Assembly (NCBI GenBank): GCA_016715885.1
Contig: JADJXL010000015.1
Coordinates: 496,001 to 560,000 of the forward strand
Length of the DNA: 64,000 nucleotides
Direction: 5' to 3'
Source of the DNA: Polyangiaceae bacterium
GTDB lineage: Bacteria; Myxococcota_A; Polyangia; Polyangiales; Polyangiaceae
Each line of letters opens with the position of its first letter. Within the stretch, counting starts at the first letter, position 1. Below, in pieces: positions 1-8,961 of this stretch. Under the pieces are notes generated by a model. The model worked only from the letters and a program-made list of their open reading frames with translations, had not been told where the DNA came from and did not search any database. The translations under genes and the position numbers were made by a program.

Positions 1-2
1 GT

Positions 3-1337
3 TCGCGGGTGATGTTCGGCGATCCATCGATTGTTCTGCTTGCGCCTCCGCCGCCTGCAACGGCGAAAGCGCGGGCCGTCGTGGTGGTGGTGATGGGCAG
101 TGTCGAGCGCGCAGCGCTGCCGCCATGGCATGGCGCGCCAACCCCGCAACTGCCTGCGCTTTCCGACTTGGCGCTCACGGCGACGACGTTTCATCGTCAC
201 CGTGCTCCGACGACGTTTCCCGGCAGCGTCGTGGCGTCGCTCTTGACCGCCTTGCCGCCTCGAGGGCATACCGTGACGGACCTTGGTGCGCGAATGCCGT
301 CGTGGCAAACGACGCTGGGGGGCATTGCGCATGACGCGAGCATTCGAGCGGCCATGTTCACGGGGGTCCCGTCGACATTCAAGTCATTCGGATTTGGAAG
401 CGGTTGGGAGCATTTCGTCGAATATCCTCCGTATGGCAACGATCCAGCGACCGCGCCGCTCGATGGCGCCGCAGCGTGGATGACCGATGTATTGCGACAA
501 GCGCCGGATGCGCGCTTGCTCGTGGTGGTGCATTCGCGCGGAGGCCATCCGCCGTGGGACATCACGCCGAAGGAATTGGCGCTGCTTCCGCCGAGCAAAT
601 ACACGGGCGTGATCGAACCGCGTCGAGGCGCGCAGCAATTGGCGAGCGCTCGCAAGAGAAAGAACAAGCGGGATGTCCTTTCGACGCAGGATCAGGAGCG
701 AGTTCGGGCGCTCGAAGCGGCGGCGCTGGCTGACGAAGATCGGGCGCTCGGCAATTTGGTGACGGCGTTGAAAACGGCGGGTATATGGGAAAACACCGTA
801 TTCGTCGTGACGGGCGATGTGAGCACCGGTGCTGCGTCGCTGTATGACGAAGGAACCGACTTGGCCGAACCATTTTTGACGTTGCCGCTCTACGTGCGGT
901 TTCCCGAAGGCCGTCATGGTGGCACGCACGTGAATTTGCCCACGGAAATATGGGATATCACGCAAACGGCGATATCGGCGCTGGGCATTTCGTTTTCACG
1001 GCAGGGGCTCGGGCGGGACCTGTCCGGCGTGGCATCGGGCCTCGAAGATTCCACGGCCGAGCCACAGATTGCGACGCTGGATGAGCGATATTCGGCGCGT
1101 TGGGGCGAGCTCATCATGACGGGGCGTTACGACGGAGTGCCCTCACTTTGCGATTTGTCGCTCGATCCGATGTGCGCTTTCAATCGTCGCGATACGATGC
1201 CCGTGGCGGCGCAGGCGCTGTTCCGGCGGATCATGGCGCGGGATCAATCGACGCGGGTGGATGTGCGGAAACGCGAGCCGGCATCGTTCGACAATGATAC
1301 AGTGGCGGCGCTCCGAGTGTGGGGGACGATCGATTAG
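3..1337 (+). CDS. Sulfatase-like (alkaline phosphatase superfamily) protein, 5' partial
   Basis: The frame is open to the left edge, so the N-terminus probably lies outside the window; a GTG-ATG pair at positions 9-14 is the first internal start. The visible 440 or so residues have the layout of the C-terminal part of a sulfatase/phosphoglycerol-transferase-like enzyme: a hydrophobic strand rich in Val near the start, a line of alternating strands and helices, and VFVVTGD followed by a late region on periodic growth of short strands (LPLYVRFPEG). The CxPSR sulfatase signature is not visible, and the usual SDHG metal motif is replaced by TGDVS, so the catalytic site may be degenerate or the active-site residues may be upstream. 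It ends 7 bp before the convergent lipoprotein gene. Substrate unknown. Confidence 0.55.
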   Translation, partial: SRVMFGDPSIVLLAPPPPATAKARAVVVVVMGSVERAALPPWHGAPTPQLPALSDLALTATTFHRHRAPTTFPGSVVASLLTALPPRGHTVTDLGARMPSWQTTLGGIAHDASIRAAMFTGVPSTFKSFGFGSGWEHFVEYPPYGNDPATAPLDGAAAWMTDVLRQAPDARLLVVVHSRGGHPPWDITPKELALLPPSKYTGVIEPRRGAQQLASARKRKNKRDVLSTQDQERVRALEAAALADEDRALGNLVTALKTAGIWENTVFVVTGDVSTGAASLYDEGTDLAEPFLTLPLYVRFPEGRHGGTHVNLPTEIWDITQTAISALGISFSRQGLGRDLSGVASGLEDSTAEPQIATLDERYSARWGELIMTGRYDGVPSLCDLSLDPMCAFNRRDTMPVAAQALFRRIMARDQSTRVDVRKREPASFDNDTVAALRVWGTID

Positions 1338-1344
1338 GGTGACA

Positions 1345-1875
1345 TCACGGAACGGGCTTGCAACGAGTATAGTCGACGGGTGCAAGCTCGGCGCGGATGA
1401 ACCGCACCGGGGCACCATTGCGAGTCCCCGCAAGATGCTCGGTTTTGGGATCGTATTCCAATTCGTACGTCACGGGAAACGTGGCCGGCCGATTCTTGTT
1501 GGGTTCGTCGTGACGGACGACCTCGGTGCCCGTTTCGCCATCGAGGTGCACGAAGGAGCCTCGAAGTTGCCCCTCGGCCCTTTCAATCTTCCGGCGTTCG
1601 ACGGCCATCTTGACCCCGCTTGCGACCACGCTTTCGTGCAGCTCCAGCGTGATTTGCGACTTGCTCTGGTCGATCGTCCAATACTCGGGCGATCGTTCAC
1701 AAGTTCGCGGCAGAACGATGCGTTTGTCCGGTGAAACGGCCAAACCGGGGACGAGCGCCCACGTGCCTGTCCACGAAGGCTGCGGTGGGGTTTTTGCTGG
1801 GGCGTTGGATTGTCCGGAACAAGACAAGAAACACGGCAAGCAGACGAGGAACCAAGTGCGGGCAAGGGGGAGCAT
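1345..1875 (-). CDS. Hypothetical lipoprotein, 176 aa
   Basis: The N-terminus has a short charged start, a hydrophobic core and a lipobox ending FLSC at Cys19, so the product should be exported and lipid-anchored. The rest is a compact mixed alpha/beta region with no domain I recognise. It contains strand-like segments (KSQITLELHESVV, YELEYDPKTEHLAG) that could form a small beta barrel or lipocalin-type fold; this is a guess. The gene lies 32 bp downstream of the ferritin-like lipoprotein gene on the same strand and may be cotranscribed with it. It converges on the sulfatase-like gene with a 7-bp gap. Confidence 0.6.
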   Translation of the reverse strand: MLPLARTWFLVCLPCFLSCSGQSNAPAKTPPQPSWTGTWALVPGLAVSPDKRIVLPRTCERSPEYWTIDQSKSQITLELHESVVASGVKMAVERRKIERAEGQLRGSFVHLDGETGTEVVRHDEPNKNRPATFPVTYELEYDPKTEHLAGTRNGAPVRFIRAELAPVDYTRCKPVP

Positions 1876-1907
1876 GCGGAAAGGATGCGCGCAGGTTGGT
1901 TATGACG

Positions 1908-3452
1908 TCAAGCGCTCGCCGACGCTTCTGTTGCACGTGAAACGCGCTGAGCCTCTTCCACCAGCGCCTTCAAGCACGGCACCACCACGCGCCCGATCGT
2001 CGCGCGGCGAATCGCCCCTCGAACGCTCGACGTGACCACGCCGTGATCCAAGAGCTCCTCGTCACGCTCGGTGCGGCGAGATTCGTACGCTGTGGCAAGC
2101 TCGTCCGATAGAACCGCAATTTCATGACGAATCGCATCGCGCACGTCAGCACCGAATGCGGTAAGCGCCCACTTGACCGTGCGCCAAGCAAGCTCGGCGT
2201 GCTGCGATTCGTCTTTTGCAATCATGTCGAGCGTTTGTCGCACCACCGGGTCCATGGCTCGCGCGCTCGCTTCACCCGCTTCGACCGCGGCGACGGTTTC
2301 TCCCACGCAACCCTCGCGAATCACGCGCCGAACGATGCCGACCACATCGTCGCTCTCCGCCATGGCACCATCCATCGCCAAGCGCCCAGGGCCAATGGGT
2401 TTGTCGCGGTAAGCGCTCGCCATGGCGAACGCAAACCGAGCGTGCTTCGTTTCGTCCACCATGGCGGAATTCGTGCGCATGATCAAATCGCTCGGAGCGC
2501 CAAGCGAAAGCAGCTCCATCGAGAATCGCGCGAATGCAGCAATCGATGCGTGCTCCATGCGAGCCGTGTGCTCCCAAGCTTCGGCAAGCTCGTTGCGGAT
2601 TCGTTCGTCGATACCCTCGACATTGGGCACGATGTCCTGTTCGCACCAATCAGCACGCGTTTCGATATTCGCCGTGCGAGCTTCGTTGTCGATCAAGAAG
2701 GGTCGTCCAATGGCACAACCACCCAATTGGCATTCGCGATGACCGTCCGGCTGGACTGCGCAGAAACTGAAGTTCATTTGGCTCATGCAATCCTTGTCGC
2801 CGCCACACGTATCTTGCGGCGTCGTGCAGGCGAATTCATGGTACATGCAGCCCAAGGTCGAATCCCAGCTCGTGCATTCTTGTCCGGCGGCACAATCCGC
2901 GCCGGTATTGCATTTCGCCGAAATACACCTTCCACCCGCGGTACCGCAAAGGCACAATTGGTCGGCGGGACAATCGGCATCTTGCACGCAGGAAAGAACG
3001 CAGGAGCAAGCGATTTCTCCCCAATTGTCGCAAATGTACCCTTCGGGACACATGCCACAACATGAATTCGGATCGGGCTTGCCCGCCGGACAATCGATGG
3101 CTTCACGGCGACGGTATTGGCCGCCTGCGCAGATGTCGACCCCCACGTCGATGCCATCGATGATGACCGGTTGCGGATCGACACAACCTCCCGTGCCGGG
3201 AATGAAGCCGGTCGAGCTCGAGGACGACGACGTCGTTGAAGAGCTGCTGCTCGAGGACGACGTCGTTCCGCTGGAGCTGCTCGACGAAGAGCTGGAGGCA
3301 TTCCCCGAGCCTCCTGCGCCCCCCGTGTTGCCGTTTTCGACGGTGACCTCCGCGTCGCAGCCGGCTTCCAATCCTACGCCGAGCGATACGAGCAAGGCAC
3401 TGGCGAATAGTTCGAGCGACGAAAGGCGAGGTTTTGTTATGGTACGATGCAT
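1908..3452 (-). CDS. Ser-rich-linker lipoprotein with Cys-rich modules and C-terminal ferritin-like domain
   Basis: This 514-aa protein starts at an ATG preceded by GGAGGACCACC, a strong ribosome site. Domains in order: a signal peptide with a lipobox (LEAGC, Cys32); a Gly/Ser linker with long Ser tracts (about residues 45-82); a Cys-rich region (about 90-250) with spaced Cys pairs as in secreted myxobacterial proteins; then a helical domain (about 285-450). That domain carries MEHAS, DETKHA, VGET and DESQHAE, which match the ExxH and E ligand pattern of the ferritin-like di-iron four-helix fold. A di-iron centre exposed outside the cytoplasm is therefore likely. Oxidase, peroxidase or iron-binding roles are all possible and the sequence does not decide. 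Confidence 0.75.
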   Translation of the reverse strand: MHRTITKPRLSSLELFASALLVSLGVGLEAGCDAEVTVENGNTGGAGGSGNASSSSSSSSSGTTSSSSSSSSTTSSSSSSTGFIPGTGGCVDPQPVIIDGIDVGVDICAGGQYRRREAIDCPAGKPDPNSCCGMCPEGYICDNWGEIACSCVLSCVQDADCPADQLCLCGTAGGRCISAKCNTGADCAAGQECTSWDSTLGCMYHEFACTTPQDTCGGDKDCMSQMNFSFCAVQPDGHRECQLGGCAIGRPFLIDNEARTANIETRADWCEQDIVPNVEGIDERIRNELAEAWEHTARMEHASIAAFARFSMELLSLGAPSDLIMRTNSAMVDETKHARFAFAMASAYRDKPIGPGRLAMDGAMAESDDVVGIVRRVIREGCVGETVAAVEAGEASARAMDPVVRQTLDMIAKDESQHAELAWRTVKWALTAFGADVRDAIRHEIAVLSDELATAYESRRTERDEELLDHGVVTSSVRGAIRRATIGRVVVPCLKALVEEAQRVSRATEASASA

Positions 3453-3555
3453 GGTGGTCCTCCGAGGTTACGCGGAGCAGCCATCATGCCACTCGTAGGG
3501 GGTCAAAATCTTCGGAAAAGACGACGAAATGGTTGCGCCAGAATGTGCCGCGTCG

Positions 3556-4251
3556 TTATCCGTTGTCATTCGCGAGCTTCGGCTCGAATCGTAGTGTCCC
3601 TTGAAGCAATGCGTCGAACGTGGCTTCGGGGGTGTCTGGCTGCGCGGCGCACCAGCGAAGAAAGCCGCGCAATGTCGTATCGGGGTGGTCCTCTTTGCCG
3701 GGTTGGGGCGCAAAGTCGCCGGCCATGGCGCGATCGATCAATTGCAAGAGGCGTGGGTGATATCCTTCGTAAACGGTCAAATCCTGAAAAAATCGCGCGC
3801 GAGCAGAATCGCCCTGGATGATTTTCACCACGTCTTCACGCAGCTTCGCGAGCGCATCGGCATCGCACGTCATGCATTCCAAGTCGTAAAGAGCATTGTC
3901 GCCCGGGTGATAGGCTCCCACGAGGTGACTGTGTTTACGCTCCATGCTGCCAGAAAGGCCCGTCAAATCGATGGGATCGATGGCTTTTTGCCAAAGTAGA
4001 AAAGGGAAACGCAGCGGCCGATATTGCCACAACCGTGCACGAAAGGTGCGCCGTACGGGCGTTTCGTCGATGCCGATCGTCGACGGACGAAACACCATGC
4101 GATGCAGCATGTACGCCACGCCCAAGGACACTTGCCACAAGTTTGGTTTGACGTCGATTCGTCCAAGCTCGTAAAGCCGATCCAGATGCCACTCGACGCG
4201 TTCGGGGTTTCGCAGTACGAACCGGTAAAACAGGGCAAGCGACGAGCTCAT
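3556..4251 (-). CDS. Hypothetical protein, 231 aa
   Basis: I do not recognise the family. The frame stays open further upstream, but residues before the ATG at 4251 look non-coding and contain several isolated Cys, so I chose the start giving MSSSLALFYRF. The protein has an aromatic, Arg-rich N-terminal half (RFVLRNPERVEWH, LWQYRPLRFPFLLWQ), a patch GAYHPGDNALYDLECM, and a helical C-terminal half. There is no signal peptide or membrane segment, so it is probably cytoplasmic. It is transcribed away from the TonB-receptor gene, and the 233 bp between their starts must hold both promoters. Confidence 0.5.
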   Translation of the reverse strand: MSSSLALFYRFVLRNPERVEWHLDRLYELGRIDVKPNLWQVSLGVAYMLHRMVFRPSTIGIDETPVRRTFRARLWQYRPLRFPFLLWQKAIDPIDLTGLSGSMERKHSHLVGAYHPGDNALYDLECMTCDADALAKLREDVVKIIQGDSARARFFQDLTVYEGYHPRLLQLIDRAMAGDFAPQPGKEDHPDTTLRGFLRWCAAQPDTPEATFDALLQGTLRFEPKLANDNG

Positions 4252-4484
4252 GCGCCGACGAGCGTACTTGGGAATGTCTCGATTGCAATCCTGTCCGAGG
4301 CAGGTCGGTATATTGATGTCGCATCCATGATGTACGCGCGGTTGCATGCCAAAAAGCATCGGCGCGCAACCTCAGTCCGGACATGCGGCGGCGTTCCAGT
4401 TTGCCCCTCGGGAACTCGCCCGCAACTTTCCTTTACCTTTCATCCCGATTCGTGGCATGTACCGCCGTCGCCCGCTCGAGGAGG

Positions 4485-7127
4485 ATGCGGTTCGTGAGCC
4501 GATCGCTGGCAGGATCCAAGGTGCTCTTGTTCGTCGCGGGCCTCCTCGCGTCCACACCGGCACTCGCGCAGCCGCCGGACAAGCCGCCCGCCGCGCCATC
4601 CAATGTAACGTTGCCTACGGTCGTCGAGCATGTCGATGCGGTGTACCCGCCCGACAAGCTGCCCCAGGCCATCGATACCAACGTCGAAGTGCTGGTGACG
4701 GTCGAACGAAACGGTACCGTGAGCGACGCGCAGATCGCCGTGTCGGGCGGCGAGGCGTTCGATGCGGCGGCGCTCACCGCCGTCCGCCGGTGGCGCTTTA
4801 CGCCCGCAACGCGCGCGGGTGTTCCCATACGTGCGCGCATTCGCGTGCCATTTCACTTTGCTCCGGACCCTCATCCGCCCGTGGGCCCGCAACCGACGCC
4901 CTCGCAAAAGCCCGCGCAGGGCACGCAGCCGAAGACCGAGCCGCACGATGAGCCCGCGACGCATGCCCACGACAAACCGCATGCGCACGAAGCTCCGACG
5001 GACCTCGGGGGCGGTTTGGCATTGCCGCATTCGGTCGCCGAGCCGGGCAAACCGATCGAGATCCACGTGCAAGGGCGCCCCACGCCGCCTCGTCGAGGTG
5101 CGTCCGATTTTCGGCTCGATCGCACCGTGTTCGAGGCAGCTCCGCGCCCAACCGCCGCGGACCTATTGAAATCGGCTCCAGGCTTCAACGTCATGCGCCC
5201 CGAAGGCGATGCGGTCGCGCAACGCGTGTCGCTTCGAGGGTTCGATGCCGATCACGGACAGGATATCCAATTTTCCGTCGGAGGCCTCGTCGCTCTCAAT
5301 CAGCCGTCGCACATCCACGGTCAAGGATATGCCGACACGAACGTGCTGATTCCCGAAACCGTGCGAAATGTGCGGATCCTCGAAGGTGTTTACGATCCGC
5401 ACCAAGGTGACTTCGCCGTCGCGGGCAGCGTCGATTTCGACCTTGGCGTGCAAGAGCGCGGAATTCGCGCGACCGCAAGCTACGGTTCGTTCGATACCTT
5501 GAGGCTCGTGGGTGTGTTTGCCCCCGTGGGCCAATCCGAAGAAACGTTTGGCGCTGTGGCATTGCGTTCGACCAGCGGCTTTGGCGATGGCGTTCGCGGA
5601 GGCGCATCGGCCGGTTTTACGGGACAATACCGCCTCGAATTGCCTGGCGAATGGACGGCGCTCTTGCATGCTGCAGGGTATGGTGCGCGGTCGGGCATCG
5701 GCGGCGTGTTGCGTCGCGACGACATCGACGCGCGCCGAATCGATTTTTGGGGCACGTATGGCGACACATCGGCCCGATCGCAATCGGCCAACGTCAGTCG
5801 AACCCAGGCCAGCGTTTCGTTCCAGCGCCTTGGCGACGACGGAACCGAAGCTTCCTTTGGCGTGTGGGGCGCTTACGCCACGTATCGCAGCAGGCTCAAT
5901 TTTACTGGATACACGCAACGTTCGCGCGTGCAGCCGGAATGGGCAGGACGCGGAGACCTCATCGAACAATCGAATCAGGACGTGGGCGTCGGTGCGCGAG
6001 CGAGCTTTCGGACGCGAAGGTACCATCCGGCATCGTGGCTCGAAGCGCAGGTGTCCATGGGCGCAGATGCCGAAGGGCATTCGGTCGATCAAGCTCAGAA
6101 TTTGCTCGAGGCGCCGCAGAACGAGACATGGGATCGCCGCGTCGATGCGACCATTGGCACATTTCGCGCGGGCGCTTTCGTCGACGTTCTTTTTTCCATT
6201 TCGAGGCGTGCACGTTTGCGTGGTGGCGCGCGTGCCGACTTCATTCTCTTCGACGTCGACGATCGCTTGGGAAACTTCATTCCGCCCTATCGCGAACCCA
6301 CGCACATCGTTGGCTTTCGCCGGAGCGCCGCGGGCGTCGCGTGGGGGCCGCGAGCGACATTCGAATTCGATGCAACGTCCTTTTTGCGACTTTTTGCAGC
6401 CTACGGTGAAGGATACCGATCCCCCCAAGGTCGGCAGCTCGAAGAAGGCGAGCAGGCACCTTTTGCGAAAGTGCGGAGTTACGAGGCCGGGTTGAAACTC
6501 AATCACGAGCCGTCCCGGATTTCCACGACGCTGCTCGCCTATGAAACGCGACTTTCGTATGATCTTGCATTCGACGCGACCGAAGGGCGGCTCGAACGGA
6601 TTGGTCCGACCACGCGACGCGGCATCGTGGCGCATTTTCAAGCGAACCCGCTTGCAGGTTTCAATGCATCGCTCAGCATGACCCTCGTTCGTGCAACGCT
6701 CGATGCGCCGCCTCCGCCCACGCCGGAAAACCCGACGCCGGCTTATGTCGAAGGCCAAGCTTTGCCCTACGTTCCGCCGGTCGTCGTGCGGGCGGACGTG
6801 TCGTACCAGCGGCCCATCGTCAAGCTTTGGGGCAAACCGCTCGTGGGCCGAATCGGATATGGTGCCACGTTTCTTTCGCCTCGGCCGCTCCCTTATGCGC
6901 AGGAGGCCGCGCCGGTATTCACGGTGGATGCCACGGCGGGACTTCGGCGCGATTTTGTCGAATTGGGCATCGATGCCATGAATTTGTTCAATCGCCGGTA
7001 TGCCGATACCGAATACGTGTACGTTTCCGATTGGCGAACGAGTGATTTTCCATCACTCTTGCCAGCACGTCACATCTCTGCCGGCCCGCCGCTCACCATT
7101 CTCGGAACCCTTACCTTGCGTCTATAG
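4485..7127 (+). CDS. TonB-like domain fused to TonB-dependent outer-membrane receptor
   Basis: The chosen ATG gives a signal peptide (LLFVAGLLASTPALAQ) and an 880-aa product. Residues about 38-125 form a TonB C-terminal-type domain (VYPPDKLPQ, VLVTVERNGTVSDAQI, ALTAVRRWRFTPA). A Pro/His-rich linker (about 130-185, with HAHDKPHAHE) follows, then a plug domain (DLLKSAPGFNVMRPEGD, RVSLRGFDADHGQ) and a long 22-strand-type beta barrel ending in the aromatic/basic pattern TLTLRL. The receptor part should import a scarce ligand across the outer membrane using TonB-ExbBD energy. The His-rich linker hints at a metal or metal chelate, but the ligand is not identifiable. A lipoprotein gene follows after 3 bp. 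Confidence 0.85.
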   Translation: MRFVSRSLAGSKVLLFVAGLLASTPALAQPPDKPPAAPSNVTLPTVVEHVDAVYPPDKLPQAIDTNVEVLVTVERNGTVSDAQIAVSGGEAFDAAALTAVRRWRFTPATRAGVPIRARIRVPFHFAPDPHPPVGPQPTPSQKPAQGTQPKTEPHDEPATHAHDKPHAHEAPTDLGGGLALPHSVAEPGKPIEIHVQGRPTPPRRGASDFRLDRTVFEAAPRPTAADLLKSAPGFNVMRPEGDAVAQRVSLRGFDADHGQDIQFSVGGLVALNQPSHIHGQGYADTNVLIPETVRNVRILEGVYDPHQGDFAVAGSVDFDLGVQERGIRATASYGSFDTLRLVGVFAPVGQSEETFGAVALRSTSGFGDGVRGGASAGFTGQYRLELPGEWTALLHAAGYGARSGIGGVLRRDDIDARRIDFWGTYGDTSARSQSANVSRTQASVSFQRLGDDGTEASFGVWGAYATYRSRLNFTGYTQRSRVQPEWAGRGDLIEQSNQDVGVGARASFRTRRYHPASWLEAQVSMGADAEGHSVDQAQNLLEAPQNETWDRRVDATIGTFRAGAFVDVLFSISRRARLRGGARADFILFDVDDRLGNFIPPYREPTHIVGFRRSAAGVAWGPRATFEFDATSFLRLFAAYGEGYRSPQGRQLEEGEQAPFAKVRSYEAGLKLNHEPSRISTTLLAYETRLSYDLAFDATEGRLERIGPTTRRGIVAHFQANPLAGFNASLSMTLVRATLDAPPPPTPENPTPAYVEGQALPYVPPVVVRADVSYQRPIVKLWGKPLVGRIGYGATFLSPRPLPYAQEAAPVFTVDATAGLRRDFVELGIDAMNLFNRRYADTEYVYVSDWRTSDFPSLLPARHISAGPPLTILGTLTLRL

Positions 7128-7130
7128 TCC

Positions 7131-7838
7131 ATGCGATACGCCGCCGCTTTTTTCTCCGCTTTCTTGCTTGCAGGCTGCACCGGCACGGGCCAGCCCGAAG
7201 TCTCTTTTCCAGCCTATTTCATCCCGACGACACCCAATTCGTTTGACGTGGGCGATGTCACCATCGATCTTGCCGAAGCTCGCGTAGCGTTTGGCCCAGC
7301 CTATTTTTGCGCCAGTGCGTCCGGGTCGGCGACGCTTTGTGAAACGGCGCTCGGCGAAATTCGTGACGAGGTCGTCATCGACGCATTGCAAGTCGAAAGG
7401 CAGATGGTCGGGACGTACCACGGATTCGTCGGCGAAGTGCGCAGTGGTTCCTATGACCTGGGCATTCATTGGTTTTTGCCTCAGCAAGAGGCTCGAGCAT
7501 CTGCCGAAGCGCCGGCGGGTCATTCGGCGTTTTTTCGCGGTACGGCGAGTCGCGCGGGCACGAGCGTGGATTTCGAGATGAACATCGACGTCGTGCCGCA
7601 ATATCGCGGGCAGCGTGCGGTGCCGACGGTCCCGGTAAAAGGGAGCGTCACCGAAAAGACAGAGAGCATTGAATTGAGGTTCGACGTGGAGTCTTGGCTT
7701 TCGACCATCGATTACGACGAAATGCTCGGATCGGGCGCAGATCCGTATGTCATCGGGTCGGGCGAAGTCGGCCACGATTCGGTCGTCATTCGAATGGTGT
7801 CGAACGATCCGGTGGAGTTTGGATTTACGAGCCCTTGA
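7131..7838 (+). CDS. Lipoprotein coupled to the TonB receptor, 235 aa
   Basis: The signal peptide ends in the lipobox LLAGC (Cys16). The start lies 3 bp after the receptor stop codon, so the two are almost certainly one transcript and probably translationally coupled. The mature part is beta-rich, with two Cys (YFCASASGSATLCE) likely to form a disulfide and a late segment VIGSGEVGHDSVVIRM. I do not recognise a family. By context it may be an accessory ligand-binding lipoprotein for the receptor, in the way that surface lipoproteins partner other TonB-dependent transporters; that is inference from position only. Confidence 0.7.
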   Translation: MRYAAAFFSAFLLAGCTGTGQPEVSFPAYFIPTTPNSFDVGDVTIDLAEARVAFGPAYFCASASGSATLCETALGEIRDEVVIDALQVERQMVGTYHGFVGEVRSGSYDLGIHWFLPQQEARASAEAPAGHSAFFRGTASRAGTSVDFEMNIDVVPQYRGQRAVPTVPVKGSVTEKTESIELRFDVESWLSTIDYDEMLGSGADPYVIGSGEVGHDSVVIRMVSNDPVEFGFTSP

Positions 7839-7881
7839 ACGTCCCGTTGCGAAAGTTATCGTCTCGGGCTACCATGCCGAC

Positions 7882-8490
7882 ATGAGTTCTGCAGCTCGCG
7901 TCCAGTTACCGCATCCAGCATCGGAGCTGGATCTCTTGGGTTTGCCCGAGGAAGGGCGAGGGTACGAGCTGATCGACGGTGAATTGGTCGAAAAAGAGGC
8001 AGGCTTTCGCCATGGCCGCGCTCAATTCAGCATGGCGGGTTTTCTCGCACCCTACAATCGTCGAGCAGGAGGCGAAGGACGCCCGGGTGGATGGTGGTTT
8101 TTGACCGAGCAACTCGTTGCATTTTCTCCGGCGCACGTACTTCGTCCAGATGTCGCAGGCTGGCTTCGTGAGCGCTTGCCGGTGCCACCCAAGCACGAAG
8201 ATGCGATCGTTCGAGTCCGTCCCGATTGGGTTTGCGAAATTATTTCACCAAAAAAAGCCAGTGAAGACCTCATTCGCAAAAAGCGCATCTACCACGCGCA
8301 AGGTGTGCCCTATTATTGGATCGTCGATCCTCGCGACGAAATTCTCATCGTGTTGCAATGGACTGCCAAGGGGTACCTAGAATTGCTCACCGCTCAACGC
8401 GGTGAGCGCGTTCGAGCCGAACCCTTCTTGGAGATCGAACTGCCCGTCGGCGGGCTGTTTGGCGAAGACGAAGCCGATCTCGAACCGTAG
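7882..8490 (+). CDS. Uma2-family (DUF820) putative endonuclease, 202 aa
   Basis: Uma2/DUF820 proteins have a PD-(D/E)xK-type restriction-endonuclease fold and occur in many copies in some bacteria; their biological role is not settled. Here the family pattern is clear: GYELIDGELVEKEAG near the N-terminus, the LRPDVAGW strand, DWVCEIISP, then a Lys-rich helix (IRKKRIYHAQGVPYYWIVDP) and ILIVLQW. The ATG at 7882 was chosen because the family begins just upstream of the ELDLLGLPEEG segment; the open frame extends 45 codons further but those residues do not look coding. A second, divergent Uma2 gene lies at 13849. Confidence 0.85.
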   Translation: MSSAARVQLPHPASELDLLGLPEEGRGYELIDGELVEKEAGFRHGRAQFSMAGFLAPYNRRAGGEGRPGGWWFLTEQLVAFSPAHVLRPDVAGWLRERLPVPPKHEDAIVRVRPDWVCEIISPKKASEDLIRKKRIYHAQGVPYYWIVDPRDEILIVLQWTAKGYLELLTAQRGERVRAEPFLEIELPVGGLFGEDEADLEP

Positions 8491-8961
8491 TCGGCCTCGT
8501 TCTCCATCCCGGACGATCGTGCATTCGGGACCATCGACGCGCGTGACCTGCCGTCGTCGCACGCCGCGCAGATCACCAGGCGCGTTTGCGTCGGCTCATG
8601 CAGATGGTCGTTTGTTGCTCGCGTTTCGCGATGCGCAACATCGAGTGGGCATCTCCGTGCCACTTCTCGCGCGCCACTGCTCCTCGTGCGCGCGCTGTTC
8701 TCTCTCGCGCGATGCACGCGCTCTCCCACGTGCGCATCGCGCGACGCGCCATCACACGCGCACGTAGCACTCGTCTTTGCCGCGCTCCGCGCAGCTCGAT
8801 GCGACATCCAGCGCCTTGCGCGTGCGTCCGTCCTTCGCTGTTCACGAGCGCATTCGCGCTTGGCATGCCCTGCGCAAGGGCAGCCCAAAGGACGGCGCCG
8901 CCGAAATGGATCGCGCGGCCCGACGAAGATCTCACAAGAAAAACCAGAGGAGCCCCTGACC
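8491..8961. other. 471-bp intergenic region, no gene recognised
   Basis: This stretch is very rich in CG dinucleotides and carries long open frames on both strands, but none has a start with a ribosome site or a protein-like composition; the peptides are dominated by Arg, Ala and Cys. Near its end, AGAGGAG (8946-8952) is the probable ribosome site of the hemerythrin gene. A promoter for that gene must lie here, but I see no confident -35/-10 pair. Confidence 0.4.

Noticed and set aside
2124..3065. 313-codon open frame antisense to the ferritin-like lipoprotein
   Set aside because: Shadow of a high-GC gene; no protein-like composition.
5163..6758. 531-codon open frame antisense to the TonB receptor
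   Set aside because: The opposite strand is a clear beta-barrel protein with conserved motifs; the antisense peptide is Arg/Cys-rich and has no domain or ribosome site.
8686..8961. N-terminal extension of the hemerythrin gene
   Set aside because: The 92 extra codons are Arg/Cys-rich and unlike the family; AGGAG and tandem ATGs mark the start at 8962.
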